From contig NZ_CTEI01000001.1 of assembly GCF_001368815.1 (NCBI RefSeq), positions 620,001 through 684,000 of the forward strand: 64,000 nt of DNA. Direction: 5' to 3'. Position numbers and translations under genes: made by a program. Of the stretch, positions 9,583-18,625 are shown piece by piece; position 1 is the stretch's first letter; each line of letters starts with the position of its first letter. A model generated the notes under the pieces. That model was not told where the DNA came from. It saw only the letters and a program-made list of their open reading frames with translations, and did not search any database. This DNA is from Paraliobacillus sp. PM-2 (GTDB lineage: Bacteria > Bacillota > Bacilli > Bacillales > Amphibacillaceae).

Positions 9583-9619
9583 CGGGGCAGGGGGTCAGAC
9601 CCCCTGCCCCGTTTTTTTT
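9583..9619 (+). terminator. palindromic repeat copy D acting as terminator
   Basis: Perfect 12-bp stem CGGGGCAGGGGG / CCCCCTGCCCCG with loop TCAGA, followed by eight T residues (9612-9619). It starts 5 nt after the epimerase stop. This is the most regular member of the dispersed repeat family and a textbook intrinsic terminator. Confidence 0.92.
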
Positions 9620-9812
9620 GGAAAAATAATTCTACCGTCTCTTTATAAATAGAAAATCATGTCGATAAATGTAATATAACAGTACAAAGTCTGGATTATA
9701 CTGAGAAAACAGTTAGGAATTGGAGGTTATTAAATATAAAAATCTAGCTAGTATATTCTATTATTTTTAACACTTTTAAATGTAAGAAAAAAGTTAAGAA
9801 GGAGTTTATCAA

Positions 9813-11552
9813 ATGAAACTTAGATCCATTAAATCTAAATTAATCGCTATCTCTATACTGCTTTTAACGATTCCTTTGATTGTCTTAGGCATGTTAAGTT
9901 ATCAGCAGAGCAAATCAAGTTTGGATGAAGCTGGTGAAACCAATTTAAAAAACAGTGTAGAACTAACCCTTTTATTAATCGATAATTTGAATGAAGAAGT
10001 GGAAAAAGGGACGCTCTCATTAGAAGAGGCACAAGAGAGAGTAAAGGTCGCGATACTGGGTGAAAAACAAGCAGATGGAACCCGACCATTGAACAAAGAC
10101 ATTAAGATCGGTGAAGACGGATACATATTTGTATTAGATAATCAAGGGACAAGTGTTGCGCAACCTAACATAGAAGGCCAAAACACATGGGAACTTGAAG
10201 ACTCAAATGGTGTAAAATTTGTTCAAAAAATGATTGAACGAGGAAATAATGGTGGAGGCCTAACTTATTATGATTTTTCCCATCCAGATAATGAAGACCA
10301 AATTGTTCCTTGGATAGCCTTTTCTAAGACGGATCCTAATTGGGGATGGACCGTAAGTGCTTCTACGCACATGTCTGATTTCAATTTAGCAGCAAAAGAT
10401 ATTCTACGTTTAGTTCTTATCACAATAGGTGGAACATTGGTTATTGGTATTCTTATTATTTGGCTCTTTTCCAATCGTATAGCAAAACCGATCAGAAAAG
10501 TAACAGAACAAATGAAGTATCTATCTGATGGAGATTTAACAGTTGAACAATTACAGCTTAAATCTAAAGACGAGACTAGCAAACTAGCAGATGCCATGAA
10601 TCATTTGCAAGATAGCTTAAAAGAAATCATAACGAATGTGTCGAAAACTTCCGAATTACTCACTAATCATGGGGATGAACTAACACAGTCAGCCAATGAA
10701 GTGAAAGAAGGAACAGAACAAGTGGCTGCCACAATGGAGGAGTTGGCCTCAGGCTCTGAAACACAGGCGCAACATGCCAGTGACCTTTCTTCTAATATGA
10801 GTTCTTTTACGCATTTAGTGGAAACAGCTAATACGGAAGGAAAACAGATTCATCAAACATCAAATAACGTGTTAGAGATGACCAATCAGGGTAGCGATTT
10901 AATGAGAAAATCAAGCAATCAAATGGAAAATATTCACCGTATTGTAGAAGATTCTGTTCAAAAAGTCGCAGGTCTAGATGGTCATTCAAAAGAGATTTCT
11001 AAGCTAGTATATGTAATTAAAGATATTGCTGAACAAACAAATCTACTTGCGTTGAACGCTGCCATTGAAGCTGCTAGAGCTGGGGAACATGGGCAAGGAT
11101 TCGCCGTGGTTGCAGACGAAGTTAGAAAACTTGCTGAACAAGTAAGCCATTCTATCACTGATATTACAGGAATTGTTGATGGGATACAGAATGAAACGAC
11201 AGCGGTTACGAATTCATTGCAGGATGGTTATAAAGCAGTTGAAGAAGGAACGAAACAAATTAAAATCACAGGTGAAACATTTGATAAAATAGATCATAAT
11301 TTATCAGAAATGACTAATGGAATTAAGAAAATTTCAGAGAATTTAACACAAATTACGACTAATAGTCAACAGATGAATGTATCTATAGAAGAAATTGCTT
11401 CTATTTCAGAAGAATCAGCTGCTGGAATAGAGGAGTCTTCTGCTTCAACGCAGCAAACGAATAGTTCAATGGAAGAAGTTGCAAATCGATCCCATGAGCT
11501 ATCCCAACTTGCTGATAAACTCAATAAATTAGTAAGCCAATTCAAAATTTAA
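9813..11552 (+). CDS. methyl-accepting chemotaxis protein with single Cache domain
   Basis: Product of 579 residues. TM1 ~9-28; periplasmic-side sensor ~35-195 with [15 protein letters not shown] and [12 protein letters not shown], typical of the sCache_2 family; TM2 ~199-219; HAMP ~220-275; signalling tip [20 protein letters not shown]. The ATG follows AGAAGGAG. Sensors of this type often detect small organic acids, but the ligand cannot be read here. The gene is monocistronic, with a strong terminator at 11581-11629. Confidence 0.93.
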   Translation: MKLRSIKSKLIAISILLLTIPLIVLGMLSYQQSKSSLDEAGETNLKNSVELTLLLIDNLNEEVEKGTLSLEEAQERVKVAILGEKQADGTRPLNKDIKIGEDGYIFVLDNQGTSVAQPNIEGQNTWELEDSNGVKFVQKMIERGNNGGGLTYYDFSHPDNEDQIVPWIAFSKTDPNWGWTVSASTHMSDFNLAAKDILRLVLITIGGTLVIGILIIWLFSNRIAKPIRKVTEQMKYLSDGDLTVEQLQLKSKDETSKLADAMNHLQDSLKEIITNVSKTSELLTNHGDELTQSANEVKEGTEQVAATMEELASGSETQAQHASDLSSNMSSFTHLVETANTEGKQIHQTSNNVLEMTNQGSDLMRKSSNQMENIHRIVEDSVQKVAGLDGHSKEISKLVYVIKDIAEQTNLLALNAAIEAARAGEHGQGFAVVADEVRKLAEQVSHSITDITGIVDGIQNETTAVTNSLQDGYKAVEEGTKQIKITGETFDKIDHNLSEMTNGIKKISENLTQITTNSQQMNVSIEEIASISEESAAGIEESSASTQQTNSSMEEVANRSHELSQLADKLNKLVSQFKI

Positions 11553-11580
11553 ACAGAAAATAGAATACTATTAATTGTAG

Positions 11581-11629
11581 ACAAAACCGTGCAAATGAGG
11601 GCTCTATTCCTTGCATGGTTTTGTTTTTT
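11581..11629 (+). terminator. terminator after the Cache chemoreceptor
   Basis: Fourteen-pair stem ACAAAACCGTGCAA / TTGCATGGTTTTGT with one G-T pair and a 16-nt loop, followed by a run of T residues to 11629. Confidence 0.88.
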
Positions 11630-11674
11630 ATATAAATAAATAGTATAAAAAATACTCTTAGAATAAGTTACCTA

Positions 11675-11714
11675 GTCAATTAATATTGACAAAACGACAT
11701 CATTTATATTTTAA
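11675..11714 (+). promoter_or_regulatory. palindrome and candidate promoter before the symporter gene
   Basis: The perfect palindrome GTCAATTAATATTGAC (11675-11690) contains a -35-like TTGACA at 11686-11691. A weak -10-like TTTTAA follows after 17 nt. The palindrome could be an operator overlapping the -35. The rest of the 317-nt gap holds only the preceding terminator. Confidence 0.4.
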
Positions 11715-11869
11715 TTAAAAGGCATTGTTATAGTTGAAACAACTACCTTACCTTAAACATCTACTCAATGATATATTCTTTCCTTTTTTCTTTTCTTAAC
11801 TATTCAGGAATGATATGCATACTTAAAAAAATACAGAAAGAAGTGTACGCTATACGAGGAGGAACCAAT

Positions 11870-13093
11870 ATGAAATTAACAGTGAAAATTATTATAGGGC
11901 TGGTTTTGGGTGCGGTTGCAGGATTAGGATTACATCTCTATGCACCTACTAGCTTTGAACCAATAGATACGTATTTCTTTAGTCCTTTAGGAACTATTTT
12001 TCTAAATCTAATTAAAATGCTTGTTGTACCAATTGTTTTCTTTTCTATTACATTAGGAACAGCTTCGATTGGTGATCCAAAGAAATTGGGACGTATTGGT
12101 AGCAAGGCGTTATTGTTTTTTCTAGTAACAACAACGATTGCTATCACTATTGCAATGGGAGTTGCTGTTCTTTTTGAGCCTGGAAACGTCGTTGGTATTG
12201 AGACAGCTCAAGCATCTTATGAAACAGCAGAAGCTCCTTCCGTTGTTCAAACATTTACAAGTATTATTCCTACCAATCCTATTCAAGCAATGGTAGAAGG
12301 AAATATGCTGCAAATTATCACTTTTTCTGTTTTTATTGGTTTTGCATTAGCCATTTTAGGGAAAAAAACAGAAGCGCTTTATCGCGTATTAGAACAAGGT
12401 AATACGGTTATGATGTTTCTTGTTAATATTGTGATGAAATTTGCACCTTATGGGGCATTTGGATTATTAGCATCTGCTATGGGTTCGTTAGGATTAAGTG
12501 GTGCAAAAGCGATGTTATTGTATATGATAACCGTGTTTGTTGTACTAATGATTCATGCTATGTTTACGTATGGTATGGCGGTTGCTGTAATTGGTAAGCG
12601 AAATCCGATTCGTTTCTTTAAGGCATTTATTCCAGCCATGACGGTAGGGTTTAGTACATCAAGTAGTAGTTCGACACTCCCCATTTCAATGAAGGTTGCA
12701 CAGGAAGAGCTAAATGTACCCAAATCAATAAGTAGTTTTGTTCAACCGCTAGGTGCAACCATTAATATGGACGGAACCGCAATTATGCAAGGGGTGGCTA
12801 CCATATTCATTGCACAGGTTTATCAAACAGACTTGTCCTTATCTCAACTAGTAATGGTTGTTTTAACTGCTGTACTTGCTAGTATTGGTACAGCCGGTGT
12901 CCCGGGAGTTGGATTAGTTATGCTAGCAATGGTACTAAACCAAGTATCATTACCAGTGGAAGGTATTGCATTAATTATTGGTATTGACCGAATATTGGAT
13001 ATGACGCGAACAGCGGTTAATATAACTGGTGATGCGGCATGTGCTGTTATTGTATCAGAAACAGAGAAAAAATGGATGAAAAAGGCTTCTTAA
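11870..13093 (+). CDS. dicarboxylate/amino acid:cation symporter (glutamate/aspartate type)
   Basis: About 407 residues, with eight TM helices and two re-entrant hairpins of the DAACS (GltP/DctA) fold. HP1 shows the serine-rich STSSSSSTLP, TM7 the NMDGTAIMQ sodium-site motif, and TM8 DRILDMTRTAVNITGD, where the Arg favours acidic amino acids. The ATG at 11870 is chosen because GAGGAGG lies 8 nt upstream; a 34-residue N-terminal extension has no ribosome binding site and would not be membrane-compatible. Transcribed alone, with its own terminator. Confidence 0.9.
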   Translation: MKLTVKIIIGLVLGAVAGLGLHLYAPTSFEPIDTYFFSPLGTIFLNLIKMLVVPIVFFSITLGTASIGDPKKLGRIGSKALLFFLVTTTIAITIAMGVAVLFEPGNVVGIETAQASYETAEAPSVVQTFTSIIPTNPIQAMVEGNMLQIITFSVFIGFALAILGKKTEALYRVLEQGNTVMMFLVNIVMKFAPYGAFGLLASAMGSLGLSGAKAMLLYMITVFVVLMIHAMFTYGMAVAVIGKRNPIRFFKAFIPAMTVGFSTSSSSSTLPISMKVAQEELNVPKSISSFVQPLGATINMDGTAIMQGVATIFIAQVYQTDLSLSQLVMVVLTAVLASIGTAGVPGVGLVMLAMVLNQVSLPVEGIALIIGIDRILDMTRTAVNITGDAACAVIVSETEKKWMKKAS

Positions 13094-13101
13094 AATCCGA
13101 G

Positions 13102-13136
13102 CCGATTAATTGCTTTTTAAATTAATCGGTTTTTTT
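13102..13136 (+). terminator. terminator after the symporter gene
   Basis: Stem CCGATTAATT / AATTAATCGG with an 8-nt loop followed by seven T residues. Confidence 0.9.
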
Positions 13137-13224
13137 ACACTTGAAATGATAGGTTTTTGTCACAAATAAGTGGAATAAGGGCATAAACTACTGTATATCA
13201 AAATGTGTTTTCAGGAGGAAGATT

Positions 13225-13869
13225 ATGTATCCTTATTATTATGGTCACTTCAATCAAGTAAATCCGCACGTTTATGGTTATCCAGTGGATCCAAGGTATG
13301 GCTATATATATCCCATGCAATCAGAAAGACAGAATAAAATTAGTGGGCAAGCAACATGGACAGACGGTGGTAAGGTAACTCAATGCGGTTTACCTTGGTC
13401 ATCTAATCAATATATGACGGTTGCTGTTGGCGTTCATGCACCTTATGAATGTGGTCAAAGCTTAAAAGTGAAAAACCTTTCTACAGGCAGAGAAGTTATT
13501 GTGACAATTGTAGATAAAGTACCTGGCTATTCTAATAACAAAATTAACTTACATCGGTTAGCTTTTGAAGCATTAGGTGCAAATTTAAATCAAGGAGTTA
13601 TTGCGATTGAATTTGAACCTTCACCAGCACTAGAACAAGAGAAATGGGGAAAATATCTTTTAGAACTTATCCAGGTAGCTTACCCCAATTATAATGTAGT
13701 CGATTATAGCTTTAAAGAGCGGACCAAACCAAATCAAAATCAAACCAAAGAAATATATGAATATATCCTACAATCACCGCAAGAAAAATTAAAAGTGCAA
13801 GGGATAGTGAAATACAATCCAGAAACAGAGCGGGTTCTATCCTTTAATATAAAAGAAGTAAATCATTAA
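13225..13869 (+). CDS. double-psi beta-barrel (RlpA-like) and DUF3889 fusion protein
   Basis: Product of 214 residues. The Tyr/Pro-rich N-terminus (MYPYYYGHFNQ) is followed at ~40-135 by an RlpA/expansin-like barrel: ATWTDGGKVTQCGLPW, SLKVKNLSTG and VTIVDKVPG. Residues ~145-210 (YNVVDYSFKERTKPNQNQ onward) look like DUF3889, a small domain common in Bacillaceae. No signal peptide is visible, which is odd for a wall-associated fold; a spore or non-classical location is possible. The ATG has AGGAGG 6 nt upstream. Function is unknown. Confidence 0.7.
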   Translation: MYPYYYGHFNQVNPHVYGYPVDPRYGYIYPMQSERQNKISGQATWTDGGKVTQCGLPWSSNQYMTVAVGVHAPYECGQSLKVKNLSTGREVIVTIVDKVPGYSNNKINLHRLAFEALGANLNQGVIAIEFEPSPALEQEKWGKYLLELIQVAYPNYNVVDYSFKERTKPNQNQTKEIYEYILQSPQEKLKVQGIVKYNPETERVLSFNIKEVNH

Positions 13870-14077
13870 TTACTAAAAAATATAAAAAAATTACCCAAGT
13901 TAATGTATTTGTTAAAAATTAATGAATAGATTAAAATAGTTAGACTAAAACAAACTTAAAAAATAGCAAATTTATTTTCATGTAATTATTAACAGACTAG
14001 TAAAAAAGTAACGTTTATTATTGGAATTCATGATAAAATAGAACTATAATTAATAAATGAAGCACCGTACTATCTTA

Positions 14078-14153
14078 CTGAAAAATGGCAAACTTATTGA
14101 AAAATAAGGACGCAAAGCTCCAGGCCTGAATAAAATGGCGGCTGAGCTACCAA
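14078..14153 (+). promoter_or_regulatory. cyclic di-GMP-I riboswitch aptamer (GEMM)
   Basis: The sequence has the class I hallmarks in order: GGCAAAC, a short hairpin capped by a GAAA-type loop, GGACGCAAAGC, GGCC and a closing GGCGGCTGAGCTACC segment. It is about 70 nt upstream of a GGDEF-EAL gene and directly followed by a terminator (14168-14199), so it should control transcription read-through in response to cyclic di-GMP. Confidence 0.92.
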
Positions 14154-14167
14154 TGAGATAACTAGCT

Positions 14168-14199
14168 AAAGGTTATTTCTTATGGAAATAACCTTTTTT
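14168..14199 (+). terminator. riboswitch expression-platform terminator
   Basis: Twelve-bp stem AAAGGTTATTTC / GAAATAACCTTT with loop TTATG and a short T tail, located 15 nt after the aptamer and 24 nt before the GGDEF-EAL start. Confidence 0.85.
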
Positions 14200-14222
14200 A
14201 TAGTATTTTTTTAAAGGTCGGG

Positions 14223-16463
14223 ATGTTGATGTTTAATACAAAACGAAGAATCATAGCGTCAATAACTAGTCTAGCTGTATTTTATATACTATTTGTATGG
14301 TTTATTCAAGATATGGAATGGCTTCATCGGTTTGCAACGATCGTTTCTATTTTTATTTATTTAATTGGACTAAAATGGCTGTATCGAGCTATTGTTATTA
14401 CGCAAGGAAAGAAGCGTCATTTCTGGTTAATGATCGGTGTAGGGTTGTCGCTTTATTGTCTAGCTAATGCTAGTTGGATCTATTTATTTATTGTTTATCA
14501 AGTTACTACATATCCCTTTGTTTCTTTATTTTTATTAGTTATGGCATATTTTGTATTTTTAGCCTCGCTTGTTTATAAAATAAAGACGATTGAGATGAAA
14601 GAACCTGTTCAAGCTTTCTCTTTTAGCATTAGCGTATTTATGACATTTATCGTAGTGATTCACATGCACTACTTTATTCAGCCAATCATGTCACTTGTCA
14701 ATGGTTCCATAGGTATGACCGTACTTATACTAGGGTTTCAAATAAGTACAATCAGTATCTTTTTTGCTGCTAGTTTATTGTTTTATGTTTCTCGCAAAAG
14801 TGCAGAAAAAGATCCTATTTTATTTCTTATAACCGGTATGTTCTTCCATGCTTCAGGTGTTTTTCTCTATTATTGTTTTTTAGTAAATAATATAGACTCT
14901 GTGATAGCTGATGTGGTTTGGTTACTTGGATTATTGTTTATTGTAAGTTCTTTAAAATTAGTAGAAGCACCTACAGAAATATCAGAGTGGAAAATGATTA
15001 AATACTTTGAAAATAGAGAGTCAAGATTTCCCTATATCATTGTTTTTATCTTATTAATAATGATCATTGAAAGTCACGATTGGGAATTAAATGCGTTAAT
15101 TATTGGAATGACTATTATGTTGCTTATGATTAGTGGTAGGCAATGGTATGTCATGCGACATCACAGAAAATTAGTGAAAGAATATCGTTATTTGGCCTTT
15201 CATGACACATTAACTGGATTAAAGAATCGAACAAAATTCACCAAAGATTTAGAGACCATGATGCAAAAATCAGAAAAAGAACAACAACCATTCTTAATGT
15301 TTTTAATGGATCTAGATCAATTCAAAAGTATTAATGATACATTGGGTCACAATGTAGGAGATATGCTATTAGAAGCTGCATCTAAGCGGTTAAAGAAGGC
15401 CTTTGAGCAGGTGGGTAAGGTTTATCGCATTGGTGGAGATGAGTTTGTTATTATTGTACCCGGTTTGAAAAGGATATATGGCACACTATATGCGAAAACT
15501 GTATTAGATCTGTTTTCAACTCCTTTCTTGATAAAAAATCATACCATTATGGTAACACCTAGTATTGGTATTAGTGTATACCCAGAAGATGGCCAAAAAC
15601 AAGAAACCTTGATTCATCATGCTGATGCGGCCATGTATTTAGCTAAAGAAAAGGGGAAAGCACAATACTGTTATTTTAATCAACAACTTTATCAAACTAT
15701 CTTACGGAAAAAAAATATTGAATTAGAATTGCAACAGGCGATTGAGCTGAATCAATTTTCTTTATATTTTCAACCGAAGATCAATTTAAAAAGTGAGGAA
15801 ATCATTGGTGTTGAGGCATTCATTCGATGGAATCATCCGAGATTAGGGGTGATATCGCCGTATGAGTTTATCCCGGTTGCAGAAGAAACAGGGTACATTT
15901 TTGCCATTGATGAATGGGTGATCACGCATGCCTGTGAACAACTTAGGCTTTGGCATCAAAAAGGATATGAAAATCTTACTATATCTATTAATGTATCTGC
16001 AAAACAATTGGAACAAAAAGATTTCAATACAAGACTTAAACAAATACTAAATCAAATAGCGTTAGATCCACAGTATTTAGAGTTAGAAATAAAAGAAAGT
16101 ACGATGGGGAATATTGTACAGACGATTGACACATTAAATGAACTTCATGCTATTGGTGTTCGCATAGCCATTGATGATTTTGGTACAGGGTATTCCTCTT
16201 TGCATATATTACAATCATTACCTTTTGATACCATTAAAATTGATCAGTCTTTTGTAACCCAATTAGAGAAAAAGGAAAACGTATCGGTAATTAAAACAAT
16301 TATTGACATTGGATCCAATCTTAATATGAAGGTTGTAGCCGAGGGAGTGGAGACAGCGTATCAAGCGCGAACCTTAGCAAATTTAAAATGCAAATATGGG
16401 CAAGGGTACTTTTTTTCTAAACCTTTGTCAGCAGAACAATTGCACCAATTTCTTGAGCAATAA
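14223..16463 (+). CDS. membrane-bound diguanylate cyclase/phosphodiesterase (GGDEF-EAL)
   Basis: Product of 746 residues. About eight TM helices occupy ~10-305. The GGDEF domain spans ~315-475 with intact RIGGDEF at 402-408, preceded by DLDQFKSIND; no RxxD inhibitory site is seen before it. The EAL domain spans ~495-745: the signature reads EAF instead of EAL (531-533), but the catalytic elements ISINVSA, LEIKES, IDDFGTGYSS, KIDQSF, AEGVET and QGYFFSKP are all present. It therefore could both make and degrade cyclic di-GMP. Its own mRNA carries a cyclic di-GMP riboswitch, implying feedback. Confidence 0.92.
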   Translation: MLMFNTKRRIIASITSLAVFYILFVWFIQDMEWLHRFATIVSIFIYLIGLKWLYRAIVITQGKKRHFWLMIGVGLSLYCLANASWIYLFIVYQVTTYPFVSLFLLVMAYFVFLASLVYKIKTIEMKEPVQAFSFSISVFMTFIVVIHMHYFIQPIMSLVNGSIGMTVLILGFQISTISIFFAASLLFYVSRKSAEKDPILFLITGMFFHASGVFLYYCFLVNNIDSVIADVVWLLGLLFIVSSLKLVEAPTEISEWKMIKYFENRESRFPYIIVFILLIMIIESHDWELNALIIGMTIMLLMISGRQWYVMRHHRKLVKEYRYLAFHDTLTGLKNRTKFTKDLETMMQKSEKEQQPFLMFLMDLDQFKSINDTLGHNVGDMLLEAASKRLKKAFEQVGKVYRIGGDEFVIIVPGLKRIYGTLYAKTVLDLFSTPFLIKNHTIMVTPSIGISVYPEDGQKQETLIHHADAAMYLAKEKGKAQYCYFNQQLYQTILRKKNIELELQQAIELNQFSLYFQPKINLKSEEIIGVEAFIRWNHPRLGVISPYEFIPVAEETGYIFAIDEWVITHACEQLRLWHQKGYENLTISINVSAKQLEQKDFNTRLKQILNQIALDPQYLELEIKESTMGNIVQTIDTLNELHAIGVRIAIDDFGTGYSSLHILQSLPFDTIKIDQSFVTQLEKKENVSVIKTIIDIGSNLNMKVVAEGVETAYQARTLANLKCKYGQGYFFSKPLSAEQLHQFLEQ

Positions 16464-16493
16464 GATGTCATGCGTGATCGATTATAATAAAAT

Positions 16494-16537
16494 AAGGATC
16501 AACCCAACTAGCTGACCCTAGTGGGTTTGATCCTTTT
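16494..16537. terminator. bidirectional terminator between convergent genes
   Basis: AAGGATCAACCCA pairs with TGGGTTTGATCCTT (one bulge) and is flanked by T-rich sequence on the + strand and TTATTTTATT on the - strand. It serves the GGDEF-EAL gene and the convergent symporter gene. Confidence 0.8.
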
Positions 16538-16548
16538 TGATTATGGCT

Positions 16549-18174
16549 TTATTGATTCGTTACATGTAATGGTTGTGTAGCATACTGTGTTTCGTTTTTT
16601 TCTCGTACAAACAAGATACTAGAAATAAACAAGGTGACAATCGTTGAGAAGCCAAACAAACCGATTAAACCTAGCTCATGTAATGGTTTGAAAAAGATAA
16701 TGGTAAAAGCACCTAGAATAATCGTAGTAATTACGGCAAGAAAGTCCTGTTTCGTATGATTTTTCACAGAAAAATAAATATTGGCATAATTTGTTAGAAG
16801 AGTAACGCTGATGATTGTTAGCACATTGGTTGACATACCGATCCATACTGGGTGAATATTTAAAAAGAATGAAGCAGGTTGCCAATCACCTAGATGATAC
16901 CATAGCAATCCAGTAATAAATCCACTTATTAAAGAACTAACAACTGCACGTTTTGTTACAACAGGCCAAAATAATGCTGCAACAACAGGTGCAAATGTAG
17001 CAGCATTTCTTGTTGTCCATGCGAGTACATTCCACCATGCAGATTGTTCTGTTCGTAATAAACCAAATATAATCATTAATCCAGTAAGTAATAGTAAAGA
17101 TAATTTAGTATAGCTAACTAATTGTTTATGACTTGCATTCGGGAAAATTGCACTACCTACATCTTTTCCAAGACTAGTAGCACCAGAAAATTGACACGGA
17201 GCCCCCCAACCAAGCGCGCAAGCCCAAATCCCTAAAAAGAACAAACCAACTAGAGGAGCAGGTAAAACTTCCATTAAATATTGTGGTAAGGCTACTAATC
17301 CAAGCGTTTCTCCTGGAATAACTACAGCTGCGGCTAAACCAAATAGAATGCCACATAGAATAAAAGGAATCCCTAAAAAGACAGCACCTATTAACCCTTT
17401 TTGTCCTTCTTCAGGGGTTCGACAAGATAGAGCCATTTGAAAAGCTGCTTGTGCTAGAATAACGTTCACTAAAAAGGTACCAAACCATGCAACAATTACT
17501 TGAATTCCTACAGCGTCAAAATCAAACATGGACGGTTTGTTTTGAGCAAGTTGAACCAAACCTTCTATACCAGGATTGAGGAAGAAGGCAATCAAACCAA
17601 TTATGAACATAATTAGAAACACAATCGTATTCATGGTTTGGGTAAAAGCAACAGACCACATGCCTCCAGCTTGTAAGTAGATGAACAATAAAATAGCAGT
17701 GAATGCGACAGAGAAACTGAGCGAAATACCTGTAAAGACGTTTAATGCGGATGCAAATGCAATCGCTGTTGCAACGGACCACATTGGAAAAGCGAATGCT
17801 GTAATTAATCCAGCAATTCCTTTTGCTGTACGACCAAATTTATCACCGATTAGTCCCGATACGGTAACCATCATACGTTTGCGAAAGGATTTGATCATTA
17901 ATAGCGCTATAATTAAAACTTGAATGGTTTCTGCAATACCATACCAAATGGCAGAGACACCTGTAAGGTATGACAATTCCACAATGGATATATAAGTAGA
18001 CCCTGAGAATAATCCAGTGATACAAAAAGCAACTGTCCACCAACGGAAATTTCGCCCTCCAACAAAAAAATTATTTCCATTTGATGCTTTTACACGTGCT
18101 ACATTACCAATGATGATTAATAAGAAAGTGTAAATAAGTGCAAAGGCAATCATCCAAACCCCATATTCTGTCAT
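16549..18174 (-). CDS. sodium:solute symporter (SSS family), SAM-riboswitch controlled
   Basis: About 541 residues with ~13-14 TM helices in the SSS/LeuT fold. Typical early segments are NFFVGGRNFRWWTVAFCITG and GSTYISIVELSYLTG, and the mid-region QAGGMWSVAFTQTMNTIVF matches the family motif around TM5-6. The start is set at 18174 (MTEYG): GGAGGG lies 6 nt upstream, inside the six-codon longer reading. The leader contains a complete SAM-I aptamer, terminator and promoter, so expression should rise when SAM is low. This points to uptake of methionine or a related sulfur compound, a substrate not usual for this family. Substrate is inferred only from regulation. Confidence 0.85.
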   Translation of the reverse strand: MTEYGVWMIAFALIYTFLLIIIGNVARVKASNGNNFFVGGRNFRWWTVAFCITGLFSGSTYISIVELSYLTGVSAIWYGIAETIQVLIIALLMIKSFRKRMMVTVSGLIGDKFGRTAKGIAGLITAFAFPMWSVATAIAFASALNVFTGISLSFSVAFTAILLFIYLQAGGMWSVAFTQTMNTIVFLIMFIIGLIAFFLNPGIEGLVQLAQNKPSMFDFDAVGIQVIVAWFGTFLVNVILAQAAFQMALSCRTPEEGQKGLIGAVFLGIPFILCGILFGLAAAVVIPGETLGLVALPQYLMEVLPAPLVGLFFLGIWACALGWGAPCQFSGATSLGKDVGSAIFPNASHKQLVSYTKLSLLLLTGLMIIFGLLRTEQSAWWNVLAWTTRNAATFAPVVAALFWPVVTKRAVVSSLISGFITGLLWYHLGDWQPASFFLNIHPVWIGMSTNVLTIISVTLLTNYANIYFSVKNHTKQDFLAVITTIILGAFTIIFFKPLHELGLIGLFGFSTIVTLFISSILFVREKNETQYATQPLHVTNQ

Positions 18175-18264
18175 GTTATCCCTCCAATTCATTTTACAAA
18201 GACCTTTTTGCTCAGCATGGTTGTTATTTGAATTTCATTCGATACAAGTTACCTATTTTCAACT

Positions 18265-18307
18265 AAAAAAACCTCCTTTCTTAGCTAACAAATAAGAAGA
18301 AGGTTTA
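18265..18307 (-). terminator. S-box expression-platform terminator of the symporter gene
   Basis: On the - strand an imperfect stem (AAACCTTCTTCTTA with TAAGAAAGGAGGTTT) is followed by seven T residues. The left arm TTCTTCTTAT can instead pair with ATAAGAAGAA at the 3' end of the aptamer, giving the expected antiterminator. Confidence 0.85.
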
Positions 18308-18349
18308 TGATCCTATACGTTCCCGGATATCGAATATCAGGAATTTCTT

Positions 18350-18453
18350 CTTATCTTTCAGCTAGTTAGCTGCTGGATTTGGCACCTTATTTGCTTGAAA
18401 CAAACGGTTGCCGTGGGATCATAGGACCAGATTCCTCCACCACTCATGATAAG
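18350..18453 (-). promoter_or_regulatory. SAM-I riboswitch (S-box) upstream of the SSS symporter
   Basis: On the - strand the aptamer runs from CTTATC to GATAAG (P1) and contains GGTGGAGGAATCTGG, CCCACGGCAACC, GGTGCCAAATCCAGCAG and GAAAGATAAG, all S-box landmarks in the right order. It ends about 175 nt before the symporter start. Confidence 0.93.
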
Positions 18454-18472
18454 CGTTATTTAATTTCTACTA

Positions 18473-18501
18473 ATCATATCGGTAATAGTGTATATTGTCA
18501 A
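18473..18501 (-). promoter_or_regulatory. sigma-A promoter for the S-box leader
   Basis: On the - strand a perfect -35 TTGACA (18501-18496) is separated by 17 nt from TATGAT (18478-18473). Transcription would begin near 18466, about 13 nt before the aptamer. Confidence 0.85.
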
Positions 18502-18625
18502 GTTATTCTGAATATTTGTGAAAATTTATTGAACTTCTTCCTCTAATAGCAGGTATTTTTTAAATTTATCTACATATTCATGTAAACAGGACTTTAGATG
18601 TAGGATAAACAAAGGAGGAAGTGAA

